A stretch of 64,000 nt of DNA from Gracilaria gracilis (GCA_030374805.1 JARGSG010000131.1:1-64000); one strand, 5' to 3'. Counted from the stretch's first letter, positions 22,300 to 34,355 are shown. A program made the numbers and translations. The notes: generated by a model not told the origin, from the sequence alone.

Positions 22300-23915
22300 T
22301 AAAGCGGTGTGGTCTGGCTGAGGGCGGCCCGGCGGTATCACCTTCGCCACCCCAGCCATACCAGCGTACAGTGTACTTCAGACCTTCTTGGGTACGGCGG
22401 TGACCTATAAGGAGTTCACTAGGACCTCATTAGAGACCTGAGACGGTATCACATCACAGTTTTAGTTCAGATGAGCATCGGTACCACTAGAGGCAGGTTC
22501 TTTCTCTGAAAGATCAATTGGAATCCCCGCGGGTGGTACGTAGTATGGTTCGTCACCCTTGAGTTTCATCATTAACCTCAATGGGTATCTCGTCTTCCCT
22601 GGGCTGAGTTCTCAGGTTAATCCCTTGTGGGTCACGCGCAGATGCTCCGCAGTCCTTCCTGGTTTGAACTGTTCGAGGTGCGCCCGTGATTTGGTCAATA
22701 TAGATCGTATTCTCTTCCCCATCTTGGTTCACCGTTACCGTGTGGTCGGTCAGCCGAACTACCTTGAAACGTACCAATGATTTCGGAAGAAGCTTGGTAT
22801 TGATATCCCTATCGATAGCTTCATCATCGGCTTCGTCACCCGGTCGTGGTTTAGCTTCTTTCGGAGGGTGGTCAATAAAGACATATTGACCCGGCGTAGC
22901 CGATAACACTTGGGTTACCTCTCGGTCGTAGTCCTCCTTGTACCGCTTCTGGGATGCCGTGAGCTTGCTCTCAGCATATTGGAGGGCACTTCTAAAACTC
23001 GAAAGGGTATTTCGTTTGACCTTGGACGCTGTGAACGCACCGGCGGCTTTTTTCCAAAAACTTCTCCTTCAATAACAATACCTGGCGGGTTTCTTGACAA
23101 TATCAGATCAAACGGCGTAGTTTGCGTAGCTTGATGAATATGAAGGTTATATGCGTACGTCAAGGGCTGCAAGAGCTCTTCCCAACCATTTTCGTGTTCT
23201 TTTGTATAGTAGCGTAATCTAGATACCAGTGTTCGGTTGAGTCGCTCCACTTGCTCATTAGTTTGCGGATGATGGGAAGTGGTAAAATAGTCCTTGATAC
23301 CTAAGAGGTTACAAACAGCTTCAAAGAACTTCGAAGCTAGGTTCGAACCATTATCGGTAAATAGATAAAGTGGTGCACCATATTGGTAGATCCCATTGTT
23401 CAAGAACGCAACCGCGAGGGTTGTAGACTTCATTTCCTTCAAGGGTATTGCTCGAGTGAGCTTCGAGAACCGGTCAGTGATTAAGATGATGTGCTGATAT
23501 CCCCTTGTGGATTTCGGCAGTGGAACTAAAATGTCTACTGCGAAGAACTCGAGAGGGCCCGCAGCAGGAAATAATTTGAAGTATTTCCTATGTTTACGGA
23601 GACGTCCATGGATTCGGACGCATGACTCAAACTGACCTACAAAGGTATAGATATCATGAGCCATATGGGGCCAGTAATACCCTTGCCTCAAGTTCTAGAA
23701 CATTCTCGTACCACCATGGTGTCCTGATAGCCTTGGGTAGTGTAAAAGGTGCAACACCCGAAAGGGCCGCCCCTTGGGCAACAATTTCTGAAGGGAACCA
23801 TCGAGAGGAGCTCGTCTGAGAAGTAATCCATTTCGATTGACGTCAAATTTGAATCTTTCATACCTACTTGGTCTTTGACTGAGCGGCAATAGATATCGCT
23901 TGCTTGCTCTCTCAA
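22300..23915 (-). pseudogene. Outer gypsy integrase with GPY-like and chromodomain end
   Basis: Minus strand from 23,915: zinc-binding N-terminus (HYPRLSGHHGG, then a C...C region), DDE core with AVDILVPL (first Asp), FTDNGSN (second Asp) and NEQVERLNRTL (Glu) at about 23,690-22,915. Then a C-terminal domain with GQYVFIDHPP and LLPKSLVRFKVV (22,909-22,553). A frameshifted tail near 22,310-22,400 reads YTVRWYGWGG, matching the inner element's chromodomain segment YRVRWYGYRTD. The core triad is intact, but stops and frameshifts break the chain between the modules. Confidence 0.85.
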
Positions 23916-23966
23916 GAATTCCTCACGGGTAATCGGCCTGCCGTCTGTTTCCTCAAGGGCGATTAG

Positions 23967-24506
23967 TTACCGAGCAATGGCGTCACTAAACCACGCATCC
24001 TCTTCGGGTAAGGTCCAGTAACCATCTAAGGTATCAGAATCACCACCAAGGTTTGTAGAGATGGTAAAGCATGGGATATCATCCTCTACTGGCCCGGTAT
24101 CCAAACCGTTTGTATTAATGGGAGAGATGGCGTCTGCGACATTTTGCTTGATACCTGGGTGGTACCGTACGTCGTACTCGAACTCTGAAAGTCGTAACCT
24201 CCATCTGGCAGACCTGCGAGATGCGTCGGCGAGACCAAGTATCCACCGTGGGGCACCATGGTCGGTTCGAAGCGTAGAACGTTCACCATATAGGTAGGAA
24301 CGGAGAATCAGCATACTCCAGACCTCAGCTAGACATTCTTTTTCAATTGTTGTGTAATTTTTTCTTTTCTCCACCGTGCAGAGCACGCTGCAGTACCATA
24401 TAGGTAGTTTCTCGCCGTTTTCTTGCTCCTGCATAAGACAATAACCAATTTGGGCGTCCGAAGCGTTCGTATCTAATGTACATCGTAAACCAGCTTTGGG
24501 TAGTGC
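23967..24506 (-). pseudogene. Outer gypsy RNase H
   Basis: Reads LDTNASDAQIGYCLMQ, YTTIEKECLAEVW, LRTDHGAPRWILGLADAS and WRLRLSEFEYDVRYHPG, the standard Ty3/gypsy RNase H blocks with the Asp/Glu positions present, and a PGIKQNVADAIS end. The right edge at 24,506 is the insertion point of the inner element; the preceding residues of the same reading frame continue at 34,356 and beyond. Confidence 0.9.
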
Positions 24507-25046
24507 TGTAGTATAGTGGGCTCGAGTTGGTGCTTTGTGTATCCGATTGGCCGTTCACGTACAAAGGAATACTGCACGGTGGGACTGTGCAGTGGTACCG
24601 CCACGTGTACGATTTGGTGACCGAGTGCCAGACGGGTTGGCACAGCGTACAAGTTGGACACGTATGCAGTCTCGATAATGACAATGAAAATTAGACCGAT
24701 CGTACAGTAGTCCGTAGGGGGCCCAGACCCGATGTTTAGTTGTAGCTCGGATCTCTCGAGGCTCCAATCGTAAACGACAAGCATCTTCTGCCGAACGTCT
24801 TCTTCTTTAGTTTGCACTCACGATAGACCGCACTGCTACTTCTTTATTGGGTTTCCCAGACAGTTCGTACCCTCCGGCATGTTCCTGTACGTGCCTGGTG
24901 ATACAAATCGTCCACTCTCCCTTCGACCGCCCGGCGCTTCCGCCCCTTCTCTCCGTTCGGATTCATTACAGTCACAAGACTGTACGCTGCCGCCGCTCCT
25001 GTCTCAAGACCGCTTCGGACTCTCTCTTTTTGTGCATTATACCACA
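24507..25046 (+). repeat. 5' LTR of the inner gypsy
   Basis: 540 bp starting TGTAGTATAG and ending TACCACA; matches 33,813-34,355 along its full length. Confidence 0.95.
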
Positions 25047-25047
25047 T

Positions 25048-25060
25048 TGGTCTCCTGACC
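25048..25060 (+). other. Putative primer-binding site
   Basis: TGGTCTCCTGACC begins 2 nt after the 5' LTR, the position and TGG start expected for pairing with a tRNA 3' CCA end. The tRNA was not identified. Confidence 0.5.
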
Positions 25061-25122
25061 TAAAAGTGAAATTCGATACCGTACGAAGCAGCAGAACCTA
25101 ACGTGGAACCGATACACACAGT

Positions 25123-26721
25123 ATGAGTCATCGTCGGCACGGAGAAATGGGTGAGGGGTCTTTCGTCGAAAAAGACTCCGCAAAGTCCATACCGGTCGCA
25201 ATTCGCACCGCTTCGGATGCCGCTTTGGTTGGCCGCCGGAGCACCCGAAGTAGCGCGACCGCCTACGTCACGCCTTCAGATGAGCCCGAACGGATTCTCC
25301 AAGACGGCTCCGCACGTAACAGGTTAAAGTCCGTACGGCACGAGGACGAGGCAATTGGGACGAGGCAATTGCCCTTGCCTCTTTTCACGGAACGGAGAAG
25401 ACGCCGCGAGGCGAAGCTGGCCCCGCACCGCCACTCTTTACCGAACAGACTACCGCACAGAGACTCTGGGCAGGGATCGGTCTCTATGCCTTGCAGAGTC
25501 TCTGAACGGGAATTGAGGTCCACGTCCCCATGGCAGTGGAGACGTACCTCGAAGACCGAGTCCGGGCGCTTCTGCACCAGGATATTCCACCTTTCGTACA
25601 AGACATGGTTAGGAATATCCTGAAAATGACCGTTCGGAGCCTGCAACGTCAGCTCTGAACAGTACACTGGCCGCACTGGTAGCTCAGCTACCGACCCACC
25701 CACCCAAGTCATTTATTGCCCGTACGGACAATGCACCCGCTAGCGGCGAGAGGCAACACCGACCGGAACTGAAGAAGGTCCCAACGAGGGGTCCGACAGG
25801 AGTGTACCTCCCGCCAGTCAACCCCCAGGACGATCCGAACGGAAGCTCGGAAGATTCCTCCGACGAGAGGAGAAATCGCCGCTGCGGAGGCGGTAGACCG
25901 AGCGGAAGTTCTGGTTCGTATGACGTGCCCCGTAAACGGAAAGATCGCCGCCGCCAGAGAAGGCGACGATCAGCCAGAATGGACTCGGACTCTTCGGAGT
26001 CATCGTCGGATGACGACCGCACGGATTCGGAAGTCGACCGACACTCCTGCAGCTCTCGACAGAGGGGAAAGTCCGATCGGTATCGTTCCCGTTCGGACAG
26101 GTTGATGCTAAAACGCATCACGCCCTTGAACGAGAAGTTCGCCAAAGTGGTGGACTACCGTACGCACAGGTTGCTTAGAAGGAGCCAGACGTAGAATTCA
26201 CCGGTGGCGCTCAAGATCGCGCGCTACCAAAAGAATTGAATGTCCAGATGAATGGTCATTCCTTTTCCGGGACAGACCCGATATCGGTTCTCAATTTCTT
26301 GCAGCGGTTTAAAACCGCTTGCAACCATAACGGACTCACTGAGGGGTTAGCTCTCTGGTGTTTCCAATTTTACCTGACCGGACCGGCGCACGCTCTGGTT
26401 CAGTCACGACTTGAAGGTGAGTCTGGCGCTGTCGACCGTACTCGGAATGAGTCTCTCCACACGTACGAAGAGGTTGTCAACTTTCTGTTGACGACGTACG
26501 CAACGGATGAGATCATTGCTGACGCGGCCGCAGAGGTCACCCTCTACCGCCAAGCGTCTGGCATATCCAAAACGGAAATCGCCCAGAAACTCTGGACGAA
26601 AGCGCTCCGCTGTGAGAACGTTTTTACCGATCGGAATTTGAAGGGGATATTCGTCGAAGGACTCCTCCCCGCCATACGGTCAAAGGTGAGGAATCACCTC
26701 ACCTCCCGATATCGGGTATGA
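25123..26721 (+). pseudogene. Inner gypsy gag, frameshifted
   Basis: Three open segments in different frames. Upstream part 25,123-25,623. Acidic/Arg-Ser-rich linker 25,802-26,194 (DDPNGSSEDSSDERRNRR, then RKRKDRRRQRRRRSAR). Retrotransposon Gag core 26,236-26,721 (NFLQRFKTACNHNGLTEG, WCFQFYLTGPA, LWTKALRC, VEGLLPAIRSKV). The outer element has the same linker-then-core layout. A zinc knuckle was not found between 26,721 and 27,400. At least two frameshifts break the gene. Confidence 0.8.
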
Positions 26722-27426
26722 CGCACTCGCCCATTACGCAGAATCGTACGGAGACACCCATCGTGCCTCATGTCGACAGTCCGTTCGGGTCGAGACTCAA
26801 AATCCAACCGCTAGGAAAGAGTTTTCTCGTACCGTCCGGAAGGTTCACAGTATCGATACCCCGTCGGAAGCGATCTATTCCGTATCAAATGAAGACGAGG
26901 AACATGTCCTCGCGGTGTCCCGCGCGTGCTCCATTCCCTCGTACCCCACAACGCCCTCGGCTTCAACGCCTGCTAAGTCCGTTTGGTCATACCCGAGCCC
27001 TGCCAGCTCCCGGGTGCTACAATCCCAGGGGCAGGCACCAGTTAGACCGTCTCGGATTTGCCTCTCACGGGAGCCCAACTGCTGTTAGTTGCTCTCACCG
27101 GACCTAATGGAGAAGCTGTTGGCCATACGAGAGGCCAATTATCAGCAACGCCGTGAAAAAGGCTATTACAGTGCCTAACAGACCGAACAGAATCTTGATA
27201 CCCCAAGGGACAACGTACGGTATCGCCACGGCGGACAGCCTCGCCAGACGTACTCATCAAGACCGACACAGGCTGCTATGCTGGTAGAAAACCCTGTCCC
27301 TGACCAGGGAAACGACCGGGAGGAAGCGTAGAGGCAACACCTCCTCTACAGTGGCCTAGCCTCGCCCTGTCAGTAACAGACCGAACGGACTCCATCGGAG
27401 GGGAGTCCTCTGTTCTGACATGCGAC

Positions 27427-28175
27427 TTGGCCGATACGGGTAAAGAAGCTGAAACAGTGCCCTTTTCTAGCGCAAACTACAAGGTGCACGTGTCGGTTGG
27501 CCTCAATACGGCACTGATGTATCCGTTAACGAGAGTTCTTGATACCGGAGCCGGGCCCTGTCTGGTTCACGAACGGCATCTCGCTCCAAATTGGCGCTCA
27601 AAACTCCGACCGGACGTTATACCCCGAATCACGGACGCGTCGAAGAACCGAATGGACGTTGTCGGAGTTCTCTCCCTTATGGTTCGAAGAGGTGACCTCA
27701 ATTTGCGGGTACAGTTCCTGGTGGTTTCTAATCTCTCCACCAGCGTACTACTCGGTACTTCTTTTATTGATAAGCACGTCTTGGCAATACTACCACCAAA
27801 ACGGAAAATACTCCTATATCACTCCAAAACGGTATCTATACAGACTTACGCCTACGGACCAAATGCACCTTCCGCGCCAGAACCAGAAACCGAAGAGGAA
27901 ACCCCATCTAATAAGATACACGTCGCCCGTCCGGTTGTCCTGCCCCCAATGTCAGAAACGAATGTCTTGGTATCCACCCAAACATCCGGCTTGGTCTTTC
28001 TACAGTCTCATCACCGTACGGGATCGACGCTCGAACTAAATTGCGGTGGTGTTATGGAGCTCCGACCGTACGTACCCTTTTTCGTTCGAGTAGCGAACTT
28101 TTCTGACCGCTCAGTTCGACTACACAAGAACACCATTATCGGACTTGCCTTTCCATCTCCAGTACTCCGCAACCA
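27427..28175 (+). pseudogene. Inner gypsy protease region
   Basis: Retropepsin-like segment with the catalytic triplet in RVLDTGAGPCLV, then SVLLGTSFIDKH, the usual 'lLG.dfl' second motif. The frame stays open to 28,413, but the RT frame takes over near 28,170 and is one register off, so a frameshift (mutational or programmed) lies in the overlap. Confidence 0.8.
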
Positions 28176-29942
28176 TTGTCGCGGAGCAACGAGTCTAAGG
28201 AGGGAGAACACATTCCGATTTCGGACAGTAATTCCAAACGGGAAGACAGGGATACCGAACAGGAGCAAGAAAGCGTACGGAAAGATAAAAACGATTGGCC
28301 TAGCAAGGTACAGATCAGTCCGGAGTATGCTTCCGAACAGGATAGAGTCATTGAGTTACTTCGACCGTTTGCGGACATGTGGGACGGCCATCTCGAAACG
28401 ATTGGGGCAGTGAAGCACCGCATAATTCCGGAACCAGGCACTAAGCCCATATTCCAGATGCCGTACCGTGCCGGACCCGCTTGGGGAGAACTCGAACGCA
28501 AGGAGGTGACAAAGCAGCGAGCTGCTGGTGTCATAGAACCGTCATCGGCAGAATGGGCAAGCCTGTTCGTATTCGCGCTCAAGAAAGACGGAAGCCTTCG
28601 CTTCTGCGTCGACTACCGCCGGTTTAACGATACGATCGTACGGGACACGTATCCTTTACCCCGAATGGACGAGTGCATCGACTCTCTGGGAGACGCACAA
28701 ATCTTCTCCACTTTGGACGCCAACAGTGGTTATTGGCAGATCAAAATGGACGAAGCCGACCGGGACAAAACGACCTTCACGTCGCACATGGGACTGTACC
28801 GTTATCGGAGAATGCCATTCGGACTCAAGAACGCATCGGCTACTTTCCAGCGTGCTCTCGACATCATCTTTTCACGGGTGAAGTGGCAGTATGCACTGGT
28901 GTATCTTGATGACGTGATCATCTATTTCTGGACGGTTGAAGAGCATTAAGACCATGTGCGGACCATACTGCATATGCTCCGTTCAGCTTGGGTTACTCTC
29001 CGACTGGCCAAGTGCTACTTTCTCAGTTGCACGGTGGACTATCTAGGCCACGTAATCAGACTGAGAAAGCTTCAAGAGTCTCTCAAGACACAAAACGCGA
29101 TCAAGCAGGCTAAACCGCCTACGACCCAGACGGAGCTCCGATCGTTCTTGGGGCTCTGTAATGTCTTCCGCCGGTTCGTCGCGAACTTCGCCCAAATTGC
29201 GGCTCCGTTCAACCGCAAGTGGGAAAAGGGACAACCAACGAAGTTCCAGACATTGACCGATACGGAATACGAGGCCTTTGACGAGCTACCTCAGAGACTG
29301 ATACGCCGGCCCATTTTGGCCATTCTCCGTCAAGGTTACCCGTAAGTTCTGGATACGGATGCATGCGATAGACAGTTAAGATGCACTCTGCTACAGAAGC
29401 AACCAGACGGAGGCTTATTACCAATCGGTTACTGGAGCCGCTCTCTATCCAAGACTGAACGGCAATACTCAACTACCGAACGGGAATGCCTTGCGGTCGT
29501 CTGGGCCACACTGCACCTCCGTCCGTACCTGGAAGGTCAGATGTTCACAGTCCGAACGGATCACCACTTCTCGAGGTGGATACTGAACCTTGCGGACGCT
29601 TCAGGACGACTGCCGAGGTGGCGGTTGCGTCTTATGGAGTACGACTTCGATGTCGTCCACCGCCCGGGTATCAAGCACCAACCGGCTGATGCCCTTTCTC
29701 GGATCCCGACGGACCGCGAAGACGATGCCCCATTGAAAGAAGAGGTCCCCTGCTTGCTAGTGAATGACCGTACGGACGATGGTTACCTCATCACCAACAT
29801 TACCGGTGACGGTGATGAGTACAGTGACGTTTTCGTCGACTGGCCAACGCCCGAACGGAAATCTGCTGGCATCTCCGAGGTACTTGCCGTCACCTCGGAG
29901 GAAACCAATATCGTTCCGGTCACGGTCGAAGAGCTGGTATGA
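28176..29942 (+). pseudogene. Inner gypsy reverse transcriptase and RNase H
   Basis: RT: LRFCVDYRRFNDTIVRDTYP, FSTLDANSGYWQIKM, FTSHMGLYRYRRMPFGLKNA and VYLDDVIIYF, with the YxDD Asp pair intact. RNase H: VLDTDACDRQLRCTL, TERECLAVVWATLHLRPYL, FTVRTDHHFSRWIL and HRPGIKHQPADALSR. The frame is continuous apart from TAA at 28,947-28,949 (right after the YLDD block), TAA at 29,343-29,345 (between the RT connection and RNase H) and TGA at 29,940-29,942. These stops rule out a full Pol unless suppressed. Confidence 0.92.
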
Positions 29943-30032
29943 GCTCAAGCAGATGACCCTTTCTGTGAGTCCGTACAGAAAGATATCGGCAACGGTGTCA
30001 CTCTGTTAGACATAGACCGAAACGGACTTATT

Positions 30033-30840
30033 GTGCGCAAAGCCCCACTGGACGGTATAATCCAGAAGGCTGTGCCTGCATCACTGCAGGCACGTGTTCT
30101 CTACTTGGAACAATACCCCCGTCTGGTCGGCCATCCGGGCTCTACTCGGATGTATGAAAGTCTCCGTCGAGACTTCTACTGGCCGCATATGGCCAATGAT
30201 GTATTCAAGACCGTACGGGACTGTCGCACATGCCCGGAGACGAAGGGAACACACTTCAAGTCGCAGAATCTATTAAAGCTGTTCCCCGCCGCCGGTCCGC
30301 TGGAATTCGTCGCGATTTACATCGTCGGTCCATTCACGAAGTCCGTAAATGGTTACCAGTACATACTGGTTATTACCGATCGGTTTTGTAAGATAGCTCG
30401 TTCTATCCCCTTGCGGTCAATCACAGCTCCTGCAGTGGCGAAGGCCTTCCCGGGGAACTGGTTTTATCCATACGGCATCCCCAACTATCTGCTAACTGAT
30501 ACCGGACCACAATTCGTGTCCAAGTTCTTTGAGACTGTACGTACCGCTTTGGGAACCAAACACGAACTAAAATTACCATCCGCAGACGAATGGTCAGGCC
30601 GAACGGTTTAACAAGACACTCGTAGAGAGGTTACGTCACTATGTAGCGGATTACCAGAACAATTGGCACGCATATGTTCAGCCACTTATGTACGGCTACA
30701 ACCTATAGGTCTATCGGTTTCTTGGCACCGCACCGTTTGATGTTGCTTTAACGCGCAAACCCCCAAGCGTCCTGTCGGAGGAATCCAGTACGGTCTTGGA
30801 CCCCACTACGCCCACACAGCCCACGGCCGCTCAGTTAAAA
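30033..30840 (+). pseudogene. Inner gypsy integrase core
   Basis: Zinc-binding N-terminus YPRLVGHPGSTRMYE with CRTC, then core: FVAIYIVGPFTKS, where the first catalytic Asp is replaced by Tyr (outer copy has AVDIL); LLTDTGPQF with the second Asp. After a frameshift near 30,570 the frame reads YHPQTNGQAERFNKTL with the Glu. An in-frame TAG follows MYGYNL near 30,707. Clearly inactive. Confidence 0.88.
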
Positions 30841-30935
30841 TGATATACACTCAAACTCCTACAGGCCACGCTGCAGACCACTCGGACTAGGTTGACTCGT
30901 GCCCAACAGCGTTTTAAAGAAACTTTGACAAGTCC

Positions 30936-31430
30936 GTGCGGTACACGCCGAGCTTTACCACAGGAGAAAAAGTGTTCGTTGACCGACCGGACTACAAGAC
31001 CATGGAACAGGACGTTACGGATCAGGAAAGTACGTATCGGAAGCTATTACCGAAGACTGTTGGCCCGTTTAAGGTTGTATCCGCAACGGACGCTACTCTC
31101 ACTCTGAACGAAGACGGTATTCACAGCACCGTCAGTATTGACAGAGTGACAAAAGCTCCAACCACACGGCCAACAACGACACTGGTTACTTCCGAACGGA
31201 CACGCGACATAGTAGCTGCTGACCCTGAAGGACCGTATGCGGACGAAGCAGTTGACGGCCAATCTACCCCACCGCCCGGAACAGTTCCGAGCGTGGTAGA
31301 ACGCGTCGTCAACCACCGCGACACTCCAAACGGACAGGAATACCGTGTACGTTGGTACGGCTACCGTACGGATCAGGACACCTTCAAATCGCCTGAGCAC
31401 ATCCCACAGCACTTTATTGCCCGCTGTTGA
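30936..31430 (+). pseudogene. Inner gypsy integrase C-terminus and chromodomain
   Basis: A GPY/F-like module (GEKVFVDRP, LLPKTVGPFKVVSATDATL, STVSIDRVTKAP) is followed by a chromodomain: VERVVNHRDTPNGQEYRVRW, YGYRTDQDTFKSPEHIP, matching the 'YxVxWxGYxxxxxTWEPxxxI' pattern with Phe for Trp. Chromodomains target chromovirus integration to heterochromatin-type histone marks. The segment is open and ends at TGA 31,428-31,430. Confidence 0.85.
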
Positions 31431-33800
31431 CGTCGCAGAACTCGTACGGTACCTGCAACACCTTCAGAAAGGAAAGGAAATGTGGCCGAAGATCAGGGCT
31501 CCAAACGTACGTACTGGTAACGCATGAGCTGCGTATACCATCTGGATTCTACGTTTTCGACTTTTATATACACGGAGTTGAGTTTTCAAGAACAACTCCT
31601 TCTCCTCTACTGTCTACTGGCTGGAAACTCGGAACGGTTATGGAATCGATGGCGAGCAGAGACGGAGTTCTACTCCTCTGCCTTCCGCGCGGACGAGGTT
31701 GGAACCGTTCACGGACTGCGATGAAACGTCACTCCGTAACGGAACCACCACTTCGTAACGCGAAACGTACACCGCCACGTCACCTGTGTTCCGTACCCAA
31801 ACGAAATTGCATGCACTGTTGCACCGCATACGCGCGGCCAGCCGGGCGGCATGGCGCGGTTACTTGCGAGGCGAATCAAAAAATCCGTCGCGAAAATTGT
31901 CTGCCCGTACGATATCAAAAACGGCGATTCAGTGTTTGGCCGCTAGCTCCGAAACGGTGGCGTTTCAAGCCCTCAGAATGCCCGATTTGAACTCGCCGCA
32001 CGGTCAAAATACTTAAGATTTTTGGCTTACACGCGCGCGTCTCTATACGCAATACTGTGTACCGAATCGGTTACCGAAGCACGCACGGGAAGCATACGCT
32101 CCTAGCACGATTAATTTGCAATTGTTTGAGCCCAAGCGGTGCGCATCATTGCTGGATGTGTCTTTTGGTACTTCTGAGTGTTTCTGTTCGGATTGTCGGC
32201 GACGCTCTAGTGTGACTGTGACTATGTGGTTTTCATCACCGTAATCAGTCATCGACCGCCTGGAATATGTATGTACAGTCGCTAAGGCACCGCTTTGTGG
32301 CACAATGGTATGATACAAACCGCACGGAACAATCGCAGGCAGCGACCATCGTCACATTTTTCCGAGCTTGACCATCCCGGACATGCCATTGTGCACCACT
32401 GCTGACCTGAGCGATTGGAATCTATAGAACGATTAAACTACGGCATCCTACGCTGGCCATAGTACACGGAGAGGGGTGTCGGCCCTTCTGTCGCGCTCCC
32501 ACGTTCGGAGCAATGCCAGTGTGGAAATGCAGCCATTGTAGACAGGGGAGTGGCCCTTCGTTCGCTCCCCCACGGCTTGGTATTTCCGTAAGGCTGAATC
32601 GACCGCTTGAAATGCTCTCTCATCCCCAACACACCGTAAAATTCGTCACCGTGATCGGAGACCATTCGTACATCGTCTCTTATCGTACGCTTAGAGAGTT
32701 GGGGGTGGCTTCGCCCCGCCCGTGATGGGCATTATTCCCGACCGGGTGTCTCAACTTTTACGTTTACGTACGGCGCTTTGACTATCGGACATGCACACGT
32801 TCGGTGCAGTCTGGCTCGAAGCAGCCTCATTCGTTCAACGCACGGAGTTTCATGCTGATGGCACTGCGTGCACCTGCTCGGCGCTGATCCGTTCGGTTTG
32901 TGGTGTTTCTGCTGCCACGGTTACGCAGTTTCGTTCCTCTGTATTGAAAATTTGGCCATGGCTTCGCCCCACTCTTGATGGGCACCGTAGGCCCGAATGA
33001 CCTCAGCGTACACCAAATGGATCATTACTAAACATTTGGTGGACTTTCAGGGCCCATCCGAATCCGATCGAGCCCTGGAGTGCCTCACAGTGCTCCGATC
33101 GGACGTGTACGGTGTCGAATCGTATCGGACTACGCTGACGCCGCGACCACGGGGAATCCTGAAGGTAGTCGTCGTTAGACACCACGGCCACTTCGTGCCT
33201 TATGTCGTCCGCTCGGATCCCTGTAAGCACCCGCCACTCGTACAGTGATCTCTGGCGGCCGCTTGGAAAATTTGGGCATGGCTTCGCCCCGCCCTTTCCA
33301 GAAAAAATTTCCAAACGGGCACTGGGGCGTCCTGTTCACCGTGCGGACTCGGTACGCGCTTGGAACGTATTACTGAACGGGTAGCACCAGGCGGGCACCG
33401 TGCTGTCGGCCGAGCTCACAGCTTATAAGCTCCGCTCCTTACGCTTCGTATCGTGACCGATTGGACTCGTGCGTATCACGTGCCAGGGACTTCGACAGCG
33501 CTCAAACGGGCACCTGTGGTCTGCACAGTTATACGTCATCATGTACACACCGTGTGACGCGTAATGCATCTTCGATCTCCCGTTCGCGTACCATCGCGTA
33601 TCGTTCCGCTCGGTTTCGACTTCACCACACGTACACAAGCTCCTTTCGTCGGTCCCGCTCAGAAAATTTTGGAATGGCTTCGCCCCGCCCTTTCCGGACA
33701 AATTTTCCGAACGGATGCTATGGCGCCCTCTCAGCCAGAGGGACGTAAGCGTAGCAACTTAGCGACGCTACGCGGCGCTCCAAGGGCGGAGCGCAAGTTT
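31431..33800 (+). other. Post-pol region of the inner gypsy
   Basis: About 2.4 kb without recognisable protein domains. Contains four same-strand copies of TGGCTTCGCCCC (32,706; 32,959; 33,279; 33,675), a TATATA at about 31,566, and a block resembling 21,700-22,020. An open stretch of 187 codons at 31,427-31,990 matches nothing I know. Confidence 0.6.
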
Positions 33801-33812
33801 ATAAGGGGGATC
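33801..33812 (+). other. Polypurine tract
   Basis: ATAAGGGGGATC directly before the 3' LTR; primer for plus-strand synthesis. The outer element has a near-identical tract in its own orientation. Confidence 0.8.
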
Positions 33813-34355
33813 TGTAGTATAGCGGGGCCGAGTTGGTGCTTTGTGTATCCGATTGGCCGTTCACGTACAAAGGGGTACTGCACGGTGGGCCTGTGCAGTG
33901 GCACCGCCACGTGTACGATTTGGTGACCGAGTGCCAGACGGGTTGGCACAGCGTACAAGTTGGACACGTATGCAGTCTCGATAGTGGCAATGAAAATTGG
34001 ACCGATCGTACAGTAGTCAGTAGGGGGTCCCAGACCCGATGTTTAGTTGTAGCTCGGATCTCCCGAGGCCCCAATCGTAAACGACAAGCATCTTCTGCCG
34101 AACGTCTTCTTCTTTAGTTTTCAGTCACGATAGACCGCACTGCTACTTCTTTTTTGGGTTTCTTAAACCGTTCGTACCCTTCGGCATGTTCCTGTACGTG
34201 CCTGGTGATACAAATCGTCTACTCTCCCCTCGACTGCCCGGTGCTCCCGCCCCTTCTCTCTGTTCGGATTCATTACAGTCACACGACTGTACGCTGCCGC
34301 CGCTCCTGTTTCAAGACCGCTTCGGACTTTCTCTCTTTTTGTGCATTATACCACA
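33813..34355 (+). repeat. 3' LTR of the inner gypsy
   Basis: 543 bp, TGTAGTATAG to TACCACA, matching 24,507-25,046. Confidence 0.95.

Larger units (their letters stand above)
24507..34355 (+). mobile_element. Inner Ty3/gypsy chromovirus, nested in the outer one
   Basis: A 9,849-bp element with TG...CA LTRs (24,507-25,046 and 33,813-34,355), a TGG-type primer-binding site, gag, protease, RT, RNase H, integrase, chromodomain, a ~2.4-kb post-pol region and a polypurine tract at 33,801-33,812. Flanking pentamers are AGTGC (24,502-24,506) and AGTTC (34,356-34,360), a target duplication with one mismatch. The insertion splits the outer pol between RT and RNase H. It is inactive: in-frame stops at 28,947, 29,343 and 29,940, a frameshift near 30,570, and the first integrase Asp replaced by Tyr. 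LTRs differ by roughly 6% by eye. Confidence 0.95.
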
